NCBI GenBank assembly: GCA_037952775.1
Contig: JBANAY010000003.1
Location: 5,952,001 to 6,016,000, forward strand
Length of the DNA stretch: 64,000 bases
Source: Clonostachys chloroleuca
Taxonomy: Eukaryota; Ascomycota; Sordariomycetes; Hypocreales; Bionectriaceae
Direction: 5' to 3'
Below are positions 20,203 through 29,499 of this stretch, one piece after another (position 1 is the first letter of the stretch; each line of letters starts with the position of its first letter). The notes beneath the pieces were generated by a model. The model searched no databases and was not told the DNA's origin. It saw only the letters and a list, made by a program, of their open reading frames with translations. Both the position numbers and the translations under genes were made by a program.

Positions 20203-22524
20203 TTACACAATCTCAACCGGAGTAAAGGTGGTTTCTCCTGACTGCACAGCCTCCCCGGACATTATCCCGTAAATAAAGCTGTCACAGACGAATTTATAGT
20301 GCGTTTCTCCTGTCTTAGTCTCGACTGGCCGTAAGACAACAGGAACACGTCCCCCTTTTAGGATCCAAACTTCATCGCCCTCCCGAGCCAAGTAACTTAC
20401 TAGTCCAAGGTACCCACGCTCGCTTTGCATGAGATCTCGTGTATGGCAATAAGAGCTATACTGCCGTTGAAACCCAGGTGGACTATTATCCCAGCCCCGA
20501 AACATCCTCCCGCTAGCGGCTTCTATGGCTTTCCGACTTGGGAGGATGCAAGAGTCTTCGAAGCTTCGGAGAACCTCTAGCAGCTCCATGGCGTCCTGAC
20601 GATCTTCTACCATCGACCAACATTCGCAAATAACTTGGTTGAATGTCTCTTGACCCAGCTTCACTTGATCCTCGCCTTGGAAAATATCCATCGATAAGGT
20701 CATCCACAATGCCTCCACCCGGCTACATTTGTTGTGGTATTGGACATCAAGCCACGATGTTAGCTGCAACCAGCCTGCGATATTGGGGCAAAAGGTATCA
20801 TCTATCCCTCCCATACTGTTCTCTGCTAACCTTACTATGCGGTCGAATCGAAAAGCGTCTATTTTCAGAACAAAGCGATCAGAATCCCAAATCTTGCAAG
20901 GGGAATGGCTCCCACAAGCATTGAACCGCTGGTCCCATAATGGTGGTGTAGCTAAAGGGAGATGGAACTGGGGCACCCAAGAAGGTAACCCTTGTATACG
21001 ATCGAAATCGTAGCCGCATGCTTCACCTAGTTTTTGATGTAGTTCTCTTCGAGGATACTGAACCCAACTCAGCCCTTGCAATGGCTCCATACCATTGAAA
21101 CTCGCTTCATTATCGCCTCTCGCTTCGATCAGTATCCTGCCTGCTTCAATAAAAACATCCGCGGTAGTTCTCGAATAATCTGCAACCATGGTTTCGTGGC
21201 CGCCATCTTCCTTGGAATTCTTTGCTATTGGTGCCATTCCCACAAGCGCGAATATCTTGTCTCTAGGGTCTGAGCATTCGAATTGCCAGGTGTTGGCAAC
21301 CAGCCAAAGTAAGCTTGGTGGTGGTTCTTGGTCATCATTGTCCGGGTACGACTTTGCGGAGGCGAGCCACTGCCCCAACTCCATGAGAAATACGAATCTT
21401 ATCGCCTTGATGGGCCGACCCTGTTGAGCTCGGAGGGAAAGCATTTGATGAAGGCTTTCATTCTGTTGCAAATACGAGAAATTCTCCGCAGTTGCATTCA
21501 AATTGTAGCTTCCCCATACCATTTCAAGTTTCTTTGCCATAGTAACTTCTTGGATGACCCATTTTCGACGGAACCATGCCCGGTTCGACAAAGCAACCAG
21601 TGCATCCGCCTCCTCAGGGGATATGGGGCCATGGACGAGCTTTTTTGCTGGTGCTTGTAACAGGGACGAGAGGATTGCAGTCTCCTTTGTGGACACGCCT
21701 AGCCAAATCTTCACAGACAGAGCTGATTTATAGATCTCGGACATCAAGGCTACCTGTGCATTTCGCTCTTGAGCGTCAGCCTGGTTGATACATACAGCAT
21801 CAACCCAAAACTCAAGCTCACAAAAGTCTGGCTCTTTCGTAGAACTCCAAATCGAGGGTGGATCTTGAAGCAGCTGAGCAACTTCCTTATGCTGCCCTCG
21901 CCTCCACATCAAGCAACAATCAAGAGGAGTGCGGCGAGTATCATCTCGAAGATCAAGCCTGGCCCCGTGGGCTAGTAGCATCTTGACGATGTCCAAGTGT
22001 CCATTCTCCGCAGCGTAATGTAGCGCTGTTTCACCCCAGCAGTCATGTGCATGAACATCTGCACCTCGCTTGAGTTCGCTGATTACATTTCCCACATAGC
22101 CCTTCTCAGCCGCTGCGATTAGCCGGGTTTTGTTGTAGGGCTTCAGCCTCTCATGAACATCAGTGCCAGAGCTAGGGTGCTTTTCTGGCGTGGAGAACTC
22201 GTACAGCGCTTCATAGAGGTTTCTCCGCACCCAGAATATTTTGCCATTCACGGCCAACGGCCACTGGTGACGAGGAGCATATTCATCTAGGGCTTGGGCC
22301 TGAGGTTGTCCGAGGGGATTGCCCCAGCAGTAAGATAAAGCTTGGAAGGTGGGAGAGTCCCTCAAGTCCACCGTGTGCAAAACGCATTCAATGAGTGGTT
22401 TTCCAGATGCTGTCGGCCCTATCTTTCGGCGTTTCCCCAGTGACAATAGCCGGATTGAAGTTTTGTTGGGTAGAGCTTCATACTGGAAAGGGTCAAACGT
22501 GAATTCAGGTAGCCGACGTTCCAT
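20203..22524 (-). CDS. HET-domain protein with ankyrin repeats inserted in the HET domain
   Basis: Intronless frame of 773 aa, a heterokaryon-incompatibility (HET) family protein. The HET domain starts near residue 58 (FQALSYCWGNP) and runs to the strand and helix NGKIFWVRRNLYEALYEF (93-110). It is then interrupted. Residues 130-220 form about two to three ankyrin repeats (NKTRLIAAAEKGYVGNVI, GETALHYAAENGHLDIVKML, RTPLDCCL). The HET core resumes near 236 with EFWVDAVCINQADAQERN and the segment ending VKIWLG. Later blocks ALSNRAWFRRKWVIQEV and CSDPRDKIFALVGMA are also typical. The C-terminus has the usual GRVPVVLRPVE and FVCDSFIYGIMSGE. HET proteins trigger cell death after fusion of unlike hyphae. 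AT-rich DNA flanks its 5' side. Confidence 0.93.
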   Translation of the reverse strand: MERRLPEFTFDPFQYEALPNKTSIRLLSLGKRRKIGPTASGKPLIECVLHTVDLRDSPTFQALSYCWGNPLGQPQAQALDEYAPRHQWPLAVNGKIFWVRRNLYEALYEFSTPEKHPSSGTDVHERLKPYNKTRLIAAAEKGYVGNVISELKRGADVHAHDCWGETALHYAAENGHLDIVKMLLAHGARLDLRDDTRRTPLDCCLMWRRGQHKEVAQLLQDPPSIWSSTKEPDFCELEFWVDAVCINQADAQERNAQVALMSEIYKSALSVKIWLGVSTKETAILSSLLQAPAKKLVHGPISPEEADALVALSNRAWFRRKWVIQEVTMAKKLEMVWGSYNLNATAENFSYLQQNESLHQMLSLRAQQGRPIKAIRFVFLMELGQWLASAKSYPDNDDQEPPPSLLWLVANTWQFECSDPRDKIFALVGMAPIAKNSKEDGGHETMVADYSRTTADVFIEAGRILIEARGDNEASFNGMEPLQGLSWVQYPRRELHQKLGEACGYDFDRIQGLPSWVPQFHLPLATPPLWDQRFNACGSHSPCKIWDSDRFVLKIDAFRFDRIVRLAENSMGGIDDTFCPNIAGWLQLTSWLDVQYHNKCSRVEALWMTLSMDIFQGEDQVKLGQETFNQVICECWSMVEDRQDAMELLEVLRSFEDSCILPSRKAIEAASGRMFRGWDNSPPGFQRQYSSYCHTRDLMQSERGYLGLVSYLAREGDEVWILKGGRVPVVLRPVETKTGETHYKFVCDSFIYGIMSGEAVQSGETTFTPVEIV

Positions 22525-23412
22525 ACTGCAACTTGGAGGTCGCCTGGCGAGCCAAGTTGTCCTTTGAAAAAGTGGCCTGAGCTTTTACCCCCGCGTATTC
22601 TGGCTAGGATAAATATAGAGCAAATCTGGTCTATAACAATCAGGGGTATTACGATATTTCGGTTGTAATGATCCAAGATCTGTAACAGGCTGGTTTTACT
22701 AACAAAATATTATAAACCCTGATATTAGTAATATTATAGGAATCCTAAGATTTTCTTTAGTAAGCCTATATAAATTACCTCTATATCTATAGCAGTTATA
22801 ATAATAAGTATATAATAGTTGTATAACTGTGCAAGGCGTTCGCGGACTTATGGCGCCACAATGTACTTCATTTGGAATTACAGGCCACAAACCTATAATG
22901 TGCCTTATTGCTATATCCCCTAGTAGCGGACCATAATCCCTCGCTACAGGAAGGCGGGATCACACGCTCCGCCTGTCAGCAGGGAACCCACCCACAAGAT
23001 GTCATCATGGTATCCGCTCGTTCTCTGGGTCGCAGATAGCAACAGGAAGTCCGAGGGAGCAAGCAGATTGGGCCAACAAAGACCGGCTGCGCACCTCATG
23101 TGTTTGGACGTGTTATAAAGTATCTATTCTCTGTCTTTCAACATGCTTCATCGAAGACGAAATATCCAATGCAGTGGCTATCATGTACCAGCAAGCCCTG
23201 ATAATGTACCTCGCGTCGTTGCTTCACGGAAACGTTAGGCACGAGTCCATGGCGGACAAGGGCATGTCAGACGCTCAGAGAGTCTTCTGGCAGCATCTAC
23301 GCATGATCACACCTTCTTGGCTCTTAATAAAGATCTCCGGCGGGCTTTTCCTCCTTGTGAAAAAGAGTATTCATTGAATCGTTGCCATCAACCCAGCCGA
23401 GACACGGTGGGC
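22525..23412. repeat. AT-rich island upstream of the ankyrin-HET gene
   Basis: From about 22680 to 22830 the sequence is strongly AT-rich with many TATAAT/ATTATA-type words and few C or G. This is the texture left by repeat-induced point mutation or by old transposon DNA. The bases to about 23400 are closer to normal composition, but I recognise no gene; the short frame at 23174-23377 has no motif. Confidence 0.45.
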
Positions 23413-23850
23413 TCACGCGAGCCCGTCCTCTGAGAAGGCGTCTCGCCTTAAACGATCAAAGTGATCGGTCGCCCGAAGGAACGCTTGGCAAATATATGGA
23501 TCCTCGCGTACCTTCTGCATCTGCATCAATACGCCAGACAGCTCTCTGAAATGGGAGCTCATCTGTTGGACAGTCGTCTCTAGCAGCTCAAGTCGCTGGG
23601 CCTGAGCCAGCTGCGCCGTCTTCTGGCGCAAGCGAAACGCTTTCTGTGCACGTCGCATGCGGTCTCTCTGGGGAAACCTTGCGGTCAGTATGATTCAAAT
23701 GGAAGCTGGAGGCTCAAGAGTCAAGAATCAGGAGTTAGGAGCCAGGACGGGAGGCCAACCTTTTTGGCCCCAGCTCCGTCGGAGAGTCGCGGACGGCCGG
23801 GGGTCCGATGAGAGAATTTATTTGAGTCCGACAGTCCATAATATGTGTAC
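23413..23850 (-). pseudogene. bZIP transcription-factor fragment
   Basis: The minus strand encodes a basic-zipper segment in two pieces joined across a plausible intron (23668-23759, weak donor GTTGGC, acceptor CCCCAG). The joined frame reads GRPRLSDGAGAKK, then RDRMRRAQKAFRLRQKT, then a coiled coil (LAQAQRLELLETTVQQMSSHF), ending at a stop at 23413. The basic region resembles fungal AP-1-type bZIPs. I find no in-frame ATG upstream of GRPR before a stop. The next 5' DNA is AT-rich, so either a first exon was missed or the gene is truncated. The short C-terminus (about 40 residues after the zipper) is also odd. Treated as a fragment; a short real gene is the alternative. Confidence 0.5.
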
Positions 23851-25634
23851 ACTGAAATCTCCCGAGATCGAGCACAGTATCAGGTTGGTCACGAGCACTA
23901 ACAGAGGTCGTTTAGGGCAGAGCAAGACCATCAAATAGCTTGTATTATGAGCTTTATACACTTATTGTTGAGCGAGGCATTTAGCTTATGACTATATAAT
24001 CGCAGAGTATCTCCCCCTCTAGAGAGCAGATACTATTAATTATATATTATAGTAGCTAGGGATAATGGCTTTCAACTAAATATAAAGTAATATTCTAAGA
24101 TTTATAGAAGCAGTCATATGACTTAATCCCATAGAACGACAAGGCCAGGGAGGGAAAATACACAAACCTTGTTCAAGCGGATACCTATAGCCATAAACAC
24201 CTGTGCTCCCAGTGGCTCCTAAGATCAAGAGATGCATTATAAAATTGTTTTCTTCTTTTTCTCACTGCTTGATCTCTAACAGGGAGTCTTTGGTGATATA
24301 CATATATCGATGCTAAGAAATAAAACGAAGGCAAACATGTTAGCATCTGGATTTGATAGAACCTAGAGCTATATCATATGGTCAATATTTGTACTTGTTA
24401 AACAAACAAGACTCTGCCATCTCGTCGCTTCCAGAGTCATGTGATTATTCGGAGGTGCCTCACCAGTTGTCCAGATAGGCAGCTAATTGGAGCATATAAA
24501 ATGCGTGGCCATTCAGCCGTCGCATCACATGCACCCTACAGTTGATATGTGTTCTCCCGAATTCAAGGCAGTAGGTACAATCACAATCCAGGTGTGGCGT
24601 GAGGTGACAATCTTGGCACTCGCGAGCGTGAGTTACACCTTGCAGAATATTAGCCAAACCCAACCGAGAGAGGCATTTCCCGGCCAGGGTCTTGTTTTTG
24701 GAAATATTAGCAATCTTTAATGTCTATAATAGCCCCTTCATGTCTACGGGTGAAGACAATCAAATGCATGCTAACACCCACCTACACCTCAACATCGCCT
24801 AGATCCCTCATATATATTTCACGATATAAGTGATTTTCTATTTGCGACTAAACCTCTTTCATTCAATAAAGGTGCTAGTTGAGCTAAAGCATCCATATAT
24901 ATGTTAGATGTCTGAAAAAATTACAATCTTATGGAAACTTACTAAGTGTAGAACTGCCCTATCGAGACCGCCAACGCTTTTGATAGAGATACATGATGCA
25001 TACATATGTTCACGGAAAATGAGACGCTGCAAGGTGGAAATTAAACAGTAGCATTCACCATATGCAGCATCTGTTGCCGGGTCAAAAGGTAGAATGTTTA
25101 CTCGCAATCGTCTCCAGTATTGGGAAAGTATTTCTTTGCTTCTTCGAGGCGTCTGAAGCGGAAATGATATGTCAATTTGAAACGATAGTCTGCATCCGGG
25201 AGCCAATTACTGTGAGTGATCACGTCATGGCTGGCTGGCGATCTAATAAAAATAATAACAATAACAATAACAAGTGGCTGGCTGCTTTGCTTTTGCTGCC
25301 CCGTCTTACAACAGCTGCCTGCTGGCAACACAGCCTGTTTCTGCAATTTCCCCGTCTCCAGTGCTCTGTACAGTGCTGAACGGCAGACATAATAGTAAGC
25401 GGCGGACAGTAACAGCGCAGCTCACCAGCCTCATCTTTCTGCAGGTTCCAGACTGCTGCTACCCTTGTCCCATCAAAAGGCCTGAGACCAATAGGTTCAG
25501 CGTCCTGTCGTTCCACCTCGTTTCATTTCTCCTCCTCATCACCATCTACGCATCGCGGCGATCCCGCCTACTCCTCCCACTTGTCCTACAAAAGCACCGC
25601 ACTCAGAGGCTCTTGCCGTGATCACTCTTCTGCC
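23851..25634. other. Gene-poor stretch with AT-rich island
   Basis: About 23940-24110 is AT-rich (runs such as TTAATTATATATTATAG), similar to the island at 22680-22830. 24740-24960 is also AT-biased. Short frames here have no motifs. The right end carries a short hexanucleotide repeat and then the promoter of the chromodomain gene. Confidence 0.45.
25250..25272 (+). repeat. Short AATAAC microsatellite
   Basis: About three perfect AATAAC units plus imperfect flanking AAT units, roughly 360 bases upstream of the chromodomain gene start. Confidence 0.7.
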
Positions 25635-26216
25635 ATGCGTCAATCATCGCAAGAGAGCCAGAGCATGGCGGAGGATTACTACACCTCCTCACCCGCGTCT
25701 CCCTCCCCTCCACGCTCTGAAACGAGCGAACCCGCGATTGTCGAGCAGCCAAACGGCGCGACTCACGTCCAAAACGCCAAAAAGCAACCACCGGCCAAAG
25801 CCTCCAGCTCTGCCGCCGCCGCATTTGGGAACCACATTGGAAAGTGGAAGTTTCGCAAGATCATCAACCACCGCTGGAGCGGCAACGACATTGAGCTCCA
25901 GATCCACTGGGACGACCCCGATGAGATCACTTGGGAGCCGGAGAGGGCCATCCACCGAGATGCCAAATCGGCTCTGATCAGCTACTGGAGCCGCCAGCCA
26001 GGAGGCCGACCCTTGAACCCACAGGACCCGGAATCATTCACCATCTTTGCCTTCAAGGGCGTCAAGGGCGTCAAGGGCGGCCCAAAGAAACAGCGCCAGA
26101 TCCTCGTAGAGTGGGTTGGCTGGGCGAAGCCCACGTGGGAACCTGAGGCTGTCATCAAGCAGACAGCGCCAAAGCTTCTCAAAGAGTATCTCCAGAAGAG
26201 ATCTGGAAAGCAGTGA
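25635..26216 (+). CDS. Protein with two chromodomain-like modules (HP1-like)
   Basis: Intronless frame of 193 aa from ATG 25635; a second in-frame ATG is at 25665. The frame stays open upstream of 25635 but without an ATG. Residues 1-70 are a Ser/Pro/Ala-rich tail. The first module (about 78-125) reads KWKFRKIINHRW, IELQIHWDDPDEITWEPERA and a final helix SALISYW. It keeps the W and the TWEPE signature of a chromodomain. After a spacer (GGRPLNPQDPE) a second module (about 140-188) reads TIFAFKGVKGVKGG, QILVEWVGWAKPTWEPEAV and KLLKEYL, again with TWEPE. HP1 proteins pair a chromodomain with a chromoshadow domain. Here the second unit looks like a chromodomain with a Gly/Lys insert. Likely a nuclear reader of methylated histone tails; unproven. 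Confidence 0.85.
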   Translation: MRQSSQESQSMAEDYYTSSPASPSPPRSETSEPAIVEQPNGATHVQNAKKQPPAKASSSAAAAFGNHIGKWKFRKIINHRWSGNDIELQIHWDDPDEITWEPERAIHRDAKSALISYWSRQPGGRPLNPQDPESFTIFAFKGVKGVKGGPKKQRQILVEWVGWAKPTWEPEAVIKQTAPKLLKEYLQKRSGKQ

Positions 26217-28725
26217 GGGCAGTATGTCAAAGCAAAGAGGGAAGGGCCGCCCACTGCGAGCAGCAAGTTGTGGGGGGGTTTGGACGGCTGACGGCAAGGA
26301 AGAGAATGTAAACAATTAAAAGTTTGTGAAGGTTCAAAGCAAGTCATGGAAAGTATTTGGAAAGTATTGGAATAGTTTACAGTGATTTATTTAATAGCAG
26401 AGAGGATTCTTCTACGTCAGGGCAAGATCGTTGTGTGTTCGCTATCCCGGTTCCAAATGATCTGTCTCCGAGGCCTACGAGCTGCGGCTATCCCAGGTAA
26501 TACCATCGAAAGAAGCGACCTCCACCACTTGAGATATATCTCGCCATCACTCAAATAGCCCAGATGGGCAGCGTGAAGTATACACGGTGGGAATAATGTC
26601 GCCCGGGGGTGATGGTTGCCATTCTTCTCACATTATCACAGCTTACCCAGCAACAGCAATCGGAAGCAGATACCCCGCTGCGAGAAGAGAATAGCATAGC
26701 AAACGTAACTCGATCATCCGCACCAGATGTTCGTGAGCCTAGTGCAGCTTCGATCGTGGTTGCATTCTCGCGTCGTCAGAACTGAGGCTGCGGAGGGTTC
26801 ACGAAAATATTGTCGAGGAAGGTTCTTTTCGCTTTCTTGTCACGTCATAGGAGGGCAGAGGCTCAAACGACAACTCGATAAAGATGCCATGTCTCGTCGG
26901 CGCAGGCAGCATTTCTATTTTCGTCGATATCGCGCCGGGTTTAAAATGCCTTGGCAAGGGTGTCGCGGCTGGTCACTCTAATCTGTCAGTAATTGGATCC
27001 CCCAGGGTATGGAATGACATTACAGGGCGGTTTTCAGTGCTGGCGTGGTGTCAAACGTCCTCGCGCGTGTCCAGTGGCAGGTTGGCGTCACAGCCTTGAG
27101 TTGTGTTGATTTGTTGATTTGTAACTCGCGTTGCACCAGCCACACGCCACAGTCTCAGCCCCATTGCAGGGTGGCTTATGCTACATCATTATTCACATTT
27201 AAAAAAAATGGAGAGCATCTCCTGAGAGACAAAATTAGTTTAAACTGCTTTTGGGTGAACAGCAACTGTGTAGGAACCTTTGCGAGCTACTATCAACGAC
27301 TATCGATCAGGCAGTTCAATGTTAGAGTGACGTTACACAAAAACCAAGCTACATATTATGAAGATGTGATGGCCCGCCACACAGCAATCATGATACTGGA
27401 AGTAAACAAAAGAAAAACAGGATGAATAATTCCGACACCTTTATTCTTTAGCTGTTATTTTTTGTTCTTATATCCTCAATCTACGCCGCTCGCATCTTGA
27501 TGTATCACATGATCTAGGGTAGGTGAATTGTTATCTTTATCGGTTCTCAAATCTTATCGATAAACAGCCGAGTGATAAGACACGAACAAAGCCGTGTCTA
27601 GCCGGTTTTGCAGTTTTCTTCATGTATCTGGTATATATTTATTTGGTAGACTCGGGAATACAAAAGATGTAGTGCCAATTCGCCCAGCGTATTTGGACAT
27701 CATCTCCTAGTCCATGGTCACAAACCCCGTTGCTAACTTGCTTTTTCTGTAATTCAAAAATAATTCGAGAACAAACTTCATTCTGAGTACCTACTCGTAG
27801 TTCTAGTCGTATCCGACTGATACGAAGACCAAGGCCGAGTTCGTTGACGAATATGGAGACCCTTATGCGCGTCGGATGAGGCTGGCGTGATGAGCTTGCA
27901 AGACTCAAGAGTGCTGATGCTCTTACCATTGTCCCTTGATCAATGACTATCTCGTGGCATGGAACGATGTGGCTTGGTAGGTAAGATATATTGGTTGTCC
28001 CTCGCCTTTTGAATTTTCCTCGAAAGACACTTCCATTCCGTACTCCATTCAAGGGTGTTGTTTAATTTTTGTCCATCACTTCCATGGAATGGAGATTTCC
28101 TTGAAGTTTTCCATTTATATTCAACTACCTCGCCTTTCAACCTGTTGGTACTCTCACTTTTTGACGCACTTTTGGAAGAAGTAATAATCGTCGGCGCGAT
28201 ATGCCTCTGGACACCGATGGGGTCTGCAGGTCATTGTGAGAGCAACTGCCACCTCGAGACCTGCTCAGACGAGAACTTGAATATGATTTTCGATCAAGTA
28301 TTGTCACAAAGTGCATCACCCATATGCAGGATGTGATGATACCGAATACGCCTAAGCCGAGCATAGAGATGATATCACACTTGGTTTAAATGTCGTCGCT
28401 GAGCTGAGTCAATGTATGCCTGTGCCTGCGGTGCTGGGCTCGATTCAGTTCATGTCGGTACCTTCATCTTCGCAGCTGGCCTTTGTCGTTCGAGAGGAAG
28501 AGTGAATAACGAAAGTTCTCCCGTAGGGCTAGCTTGATTTTAAACATCCACCTATGACTCAGGTAATCGACAATGGATAAAGCTGTTTATTTTAATTTTA
28601 CCGGGAGGCCCTTGTTATCAAGGCTACTATATACATACATCTATCTCTCGTGTTTATGCAGGTGGAACTTAGTCGTGACTGGCATCCGCTACGGCGCATG
28701 TAGAAATAGATTCTTCAATAAGCTA
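26217..28725. other. Gene-poor stretch, 2.5 kb
   Basis: I find no family motif. The longest frames (26727-26981 and 27045-27425 plus, 27639-28052 minus) are unsupported and overlap others. Composition drifts AT-rich towards 27400-27650. It may hold a small non-conserved gene or regulatory RNA that I cannot see. Confidence 0.35.
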
Positions 28726-29499
28726 CTAGACTGCTTGAAACTTGGGCCAAAATCTCTCCTCCGCAGCAAGGACCAACTTCCATTGCTCTCGAGCACGGGC
28801 AGATAATTTAGCTTTGATGCCCTCCTGATGAAGTTTGACCTCATGTTCCACGGAACTATCAATCAGCTTTCCCATTCTCTCCACAAACACATCCCACTCA
28901 GGATTCGACCATCGAGGGATCAACAACTGTCTCAAGACTCCATCATCCAAGTCTTTACTTGCATCAGTACCTGACTCAAGTTGAGATCTCGCCCATTTCC
29001 ATGCATCGGTGTATATCTTGTCAGTTGCATAAAAAAGTACGGCAGATTCCAGCCAGGGCAGAAAGGTGCTGTCGTTCCAGGCTATGGAGCCGAAGAGTGC
29101 TTCAAAGCGACGCAAACCTTCAATCTTGTCGTCTTCAGCGACCCAGTCATCACCATGGGCGGGAAGGTTGATATTGATTCCATATCTTGAAGCAGTCTCG
29201 GTTAGAAATTTTTCCTCCGGGCGCGCGTTTGCGAGCCCTTCAACGGACAAGTCCAGAAACTCTGTTACCGGGTCAGGCGTTTGTGCACTATCGGTGAGAT
29301 GCGGCAGCTGGAGTGAGCTGAGAAGGCGTCCGACTCCTTTGATGTATGCATGAAGAAACAGCCGCTCGTTTGCGAGCCATTGGCCAAGGACTTCTTTAGG
29401 TACTTTGCCAGCAGCGGCGGCGGCCAAAAACTGTGGCTGCGTAGCCCGCTTGTAACCGGCCTCGTCGGATTCAAGCAAAAGTGTGGTAAAAGAGGGCAT
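28726..29499 (-). CDS. TENA/THI-4-like helical protein
   Basis: Intronless frame of 257 aa from ATG 29499; an upstream in-frame ATG at 29559 would add 20 residues. The sequence is all-helical and fits the TENA/THI-4 (haem-oxygenase-like) fold. Blocks are RATQPQFLAAAAAGKVP, VLGQWLANERLFLHAYIKGVGR, LRRFEALFGS, a central helix with FLPWLESAVLFYATDKIYTDA, IPRWSNPEWDVFVERMGKLID and a C-terminal helix with EERFWPKFQ. Family members include thiaminase II, which salvages thiamine pyrimidine, and many fungal paralogues of unknown role. I cannot place the catalytic Cys of thiaminase II, so a thiaminase activity is not claimed. No thiamine gene is adjacent. Confidence 0.82.
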   Translation of the reverse strand: MPSFTTLLLESDEAGYKRATQPQFLAAAAAGKVPKEVLGQWLANERLFLHAYIKGVGRLLSSLQLPHLTDSAQTPDPVTEFLDLSVEGLANARPEEKFLTETASRYGININLPAHGDDWVAEDDKIEGLRRFEALFGSIAWNDSTFLPWLESAVLFYATDKIYTDAWKWARSQLESGTDASKDLDDGVLRQLLIPRWSNPEWDVFVERMGKLIDSSVEHEVKLHQEGIKAKLSARAREQWKLVLAAEERFWPKFQAV

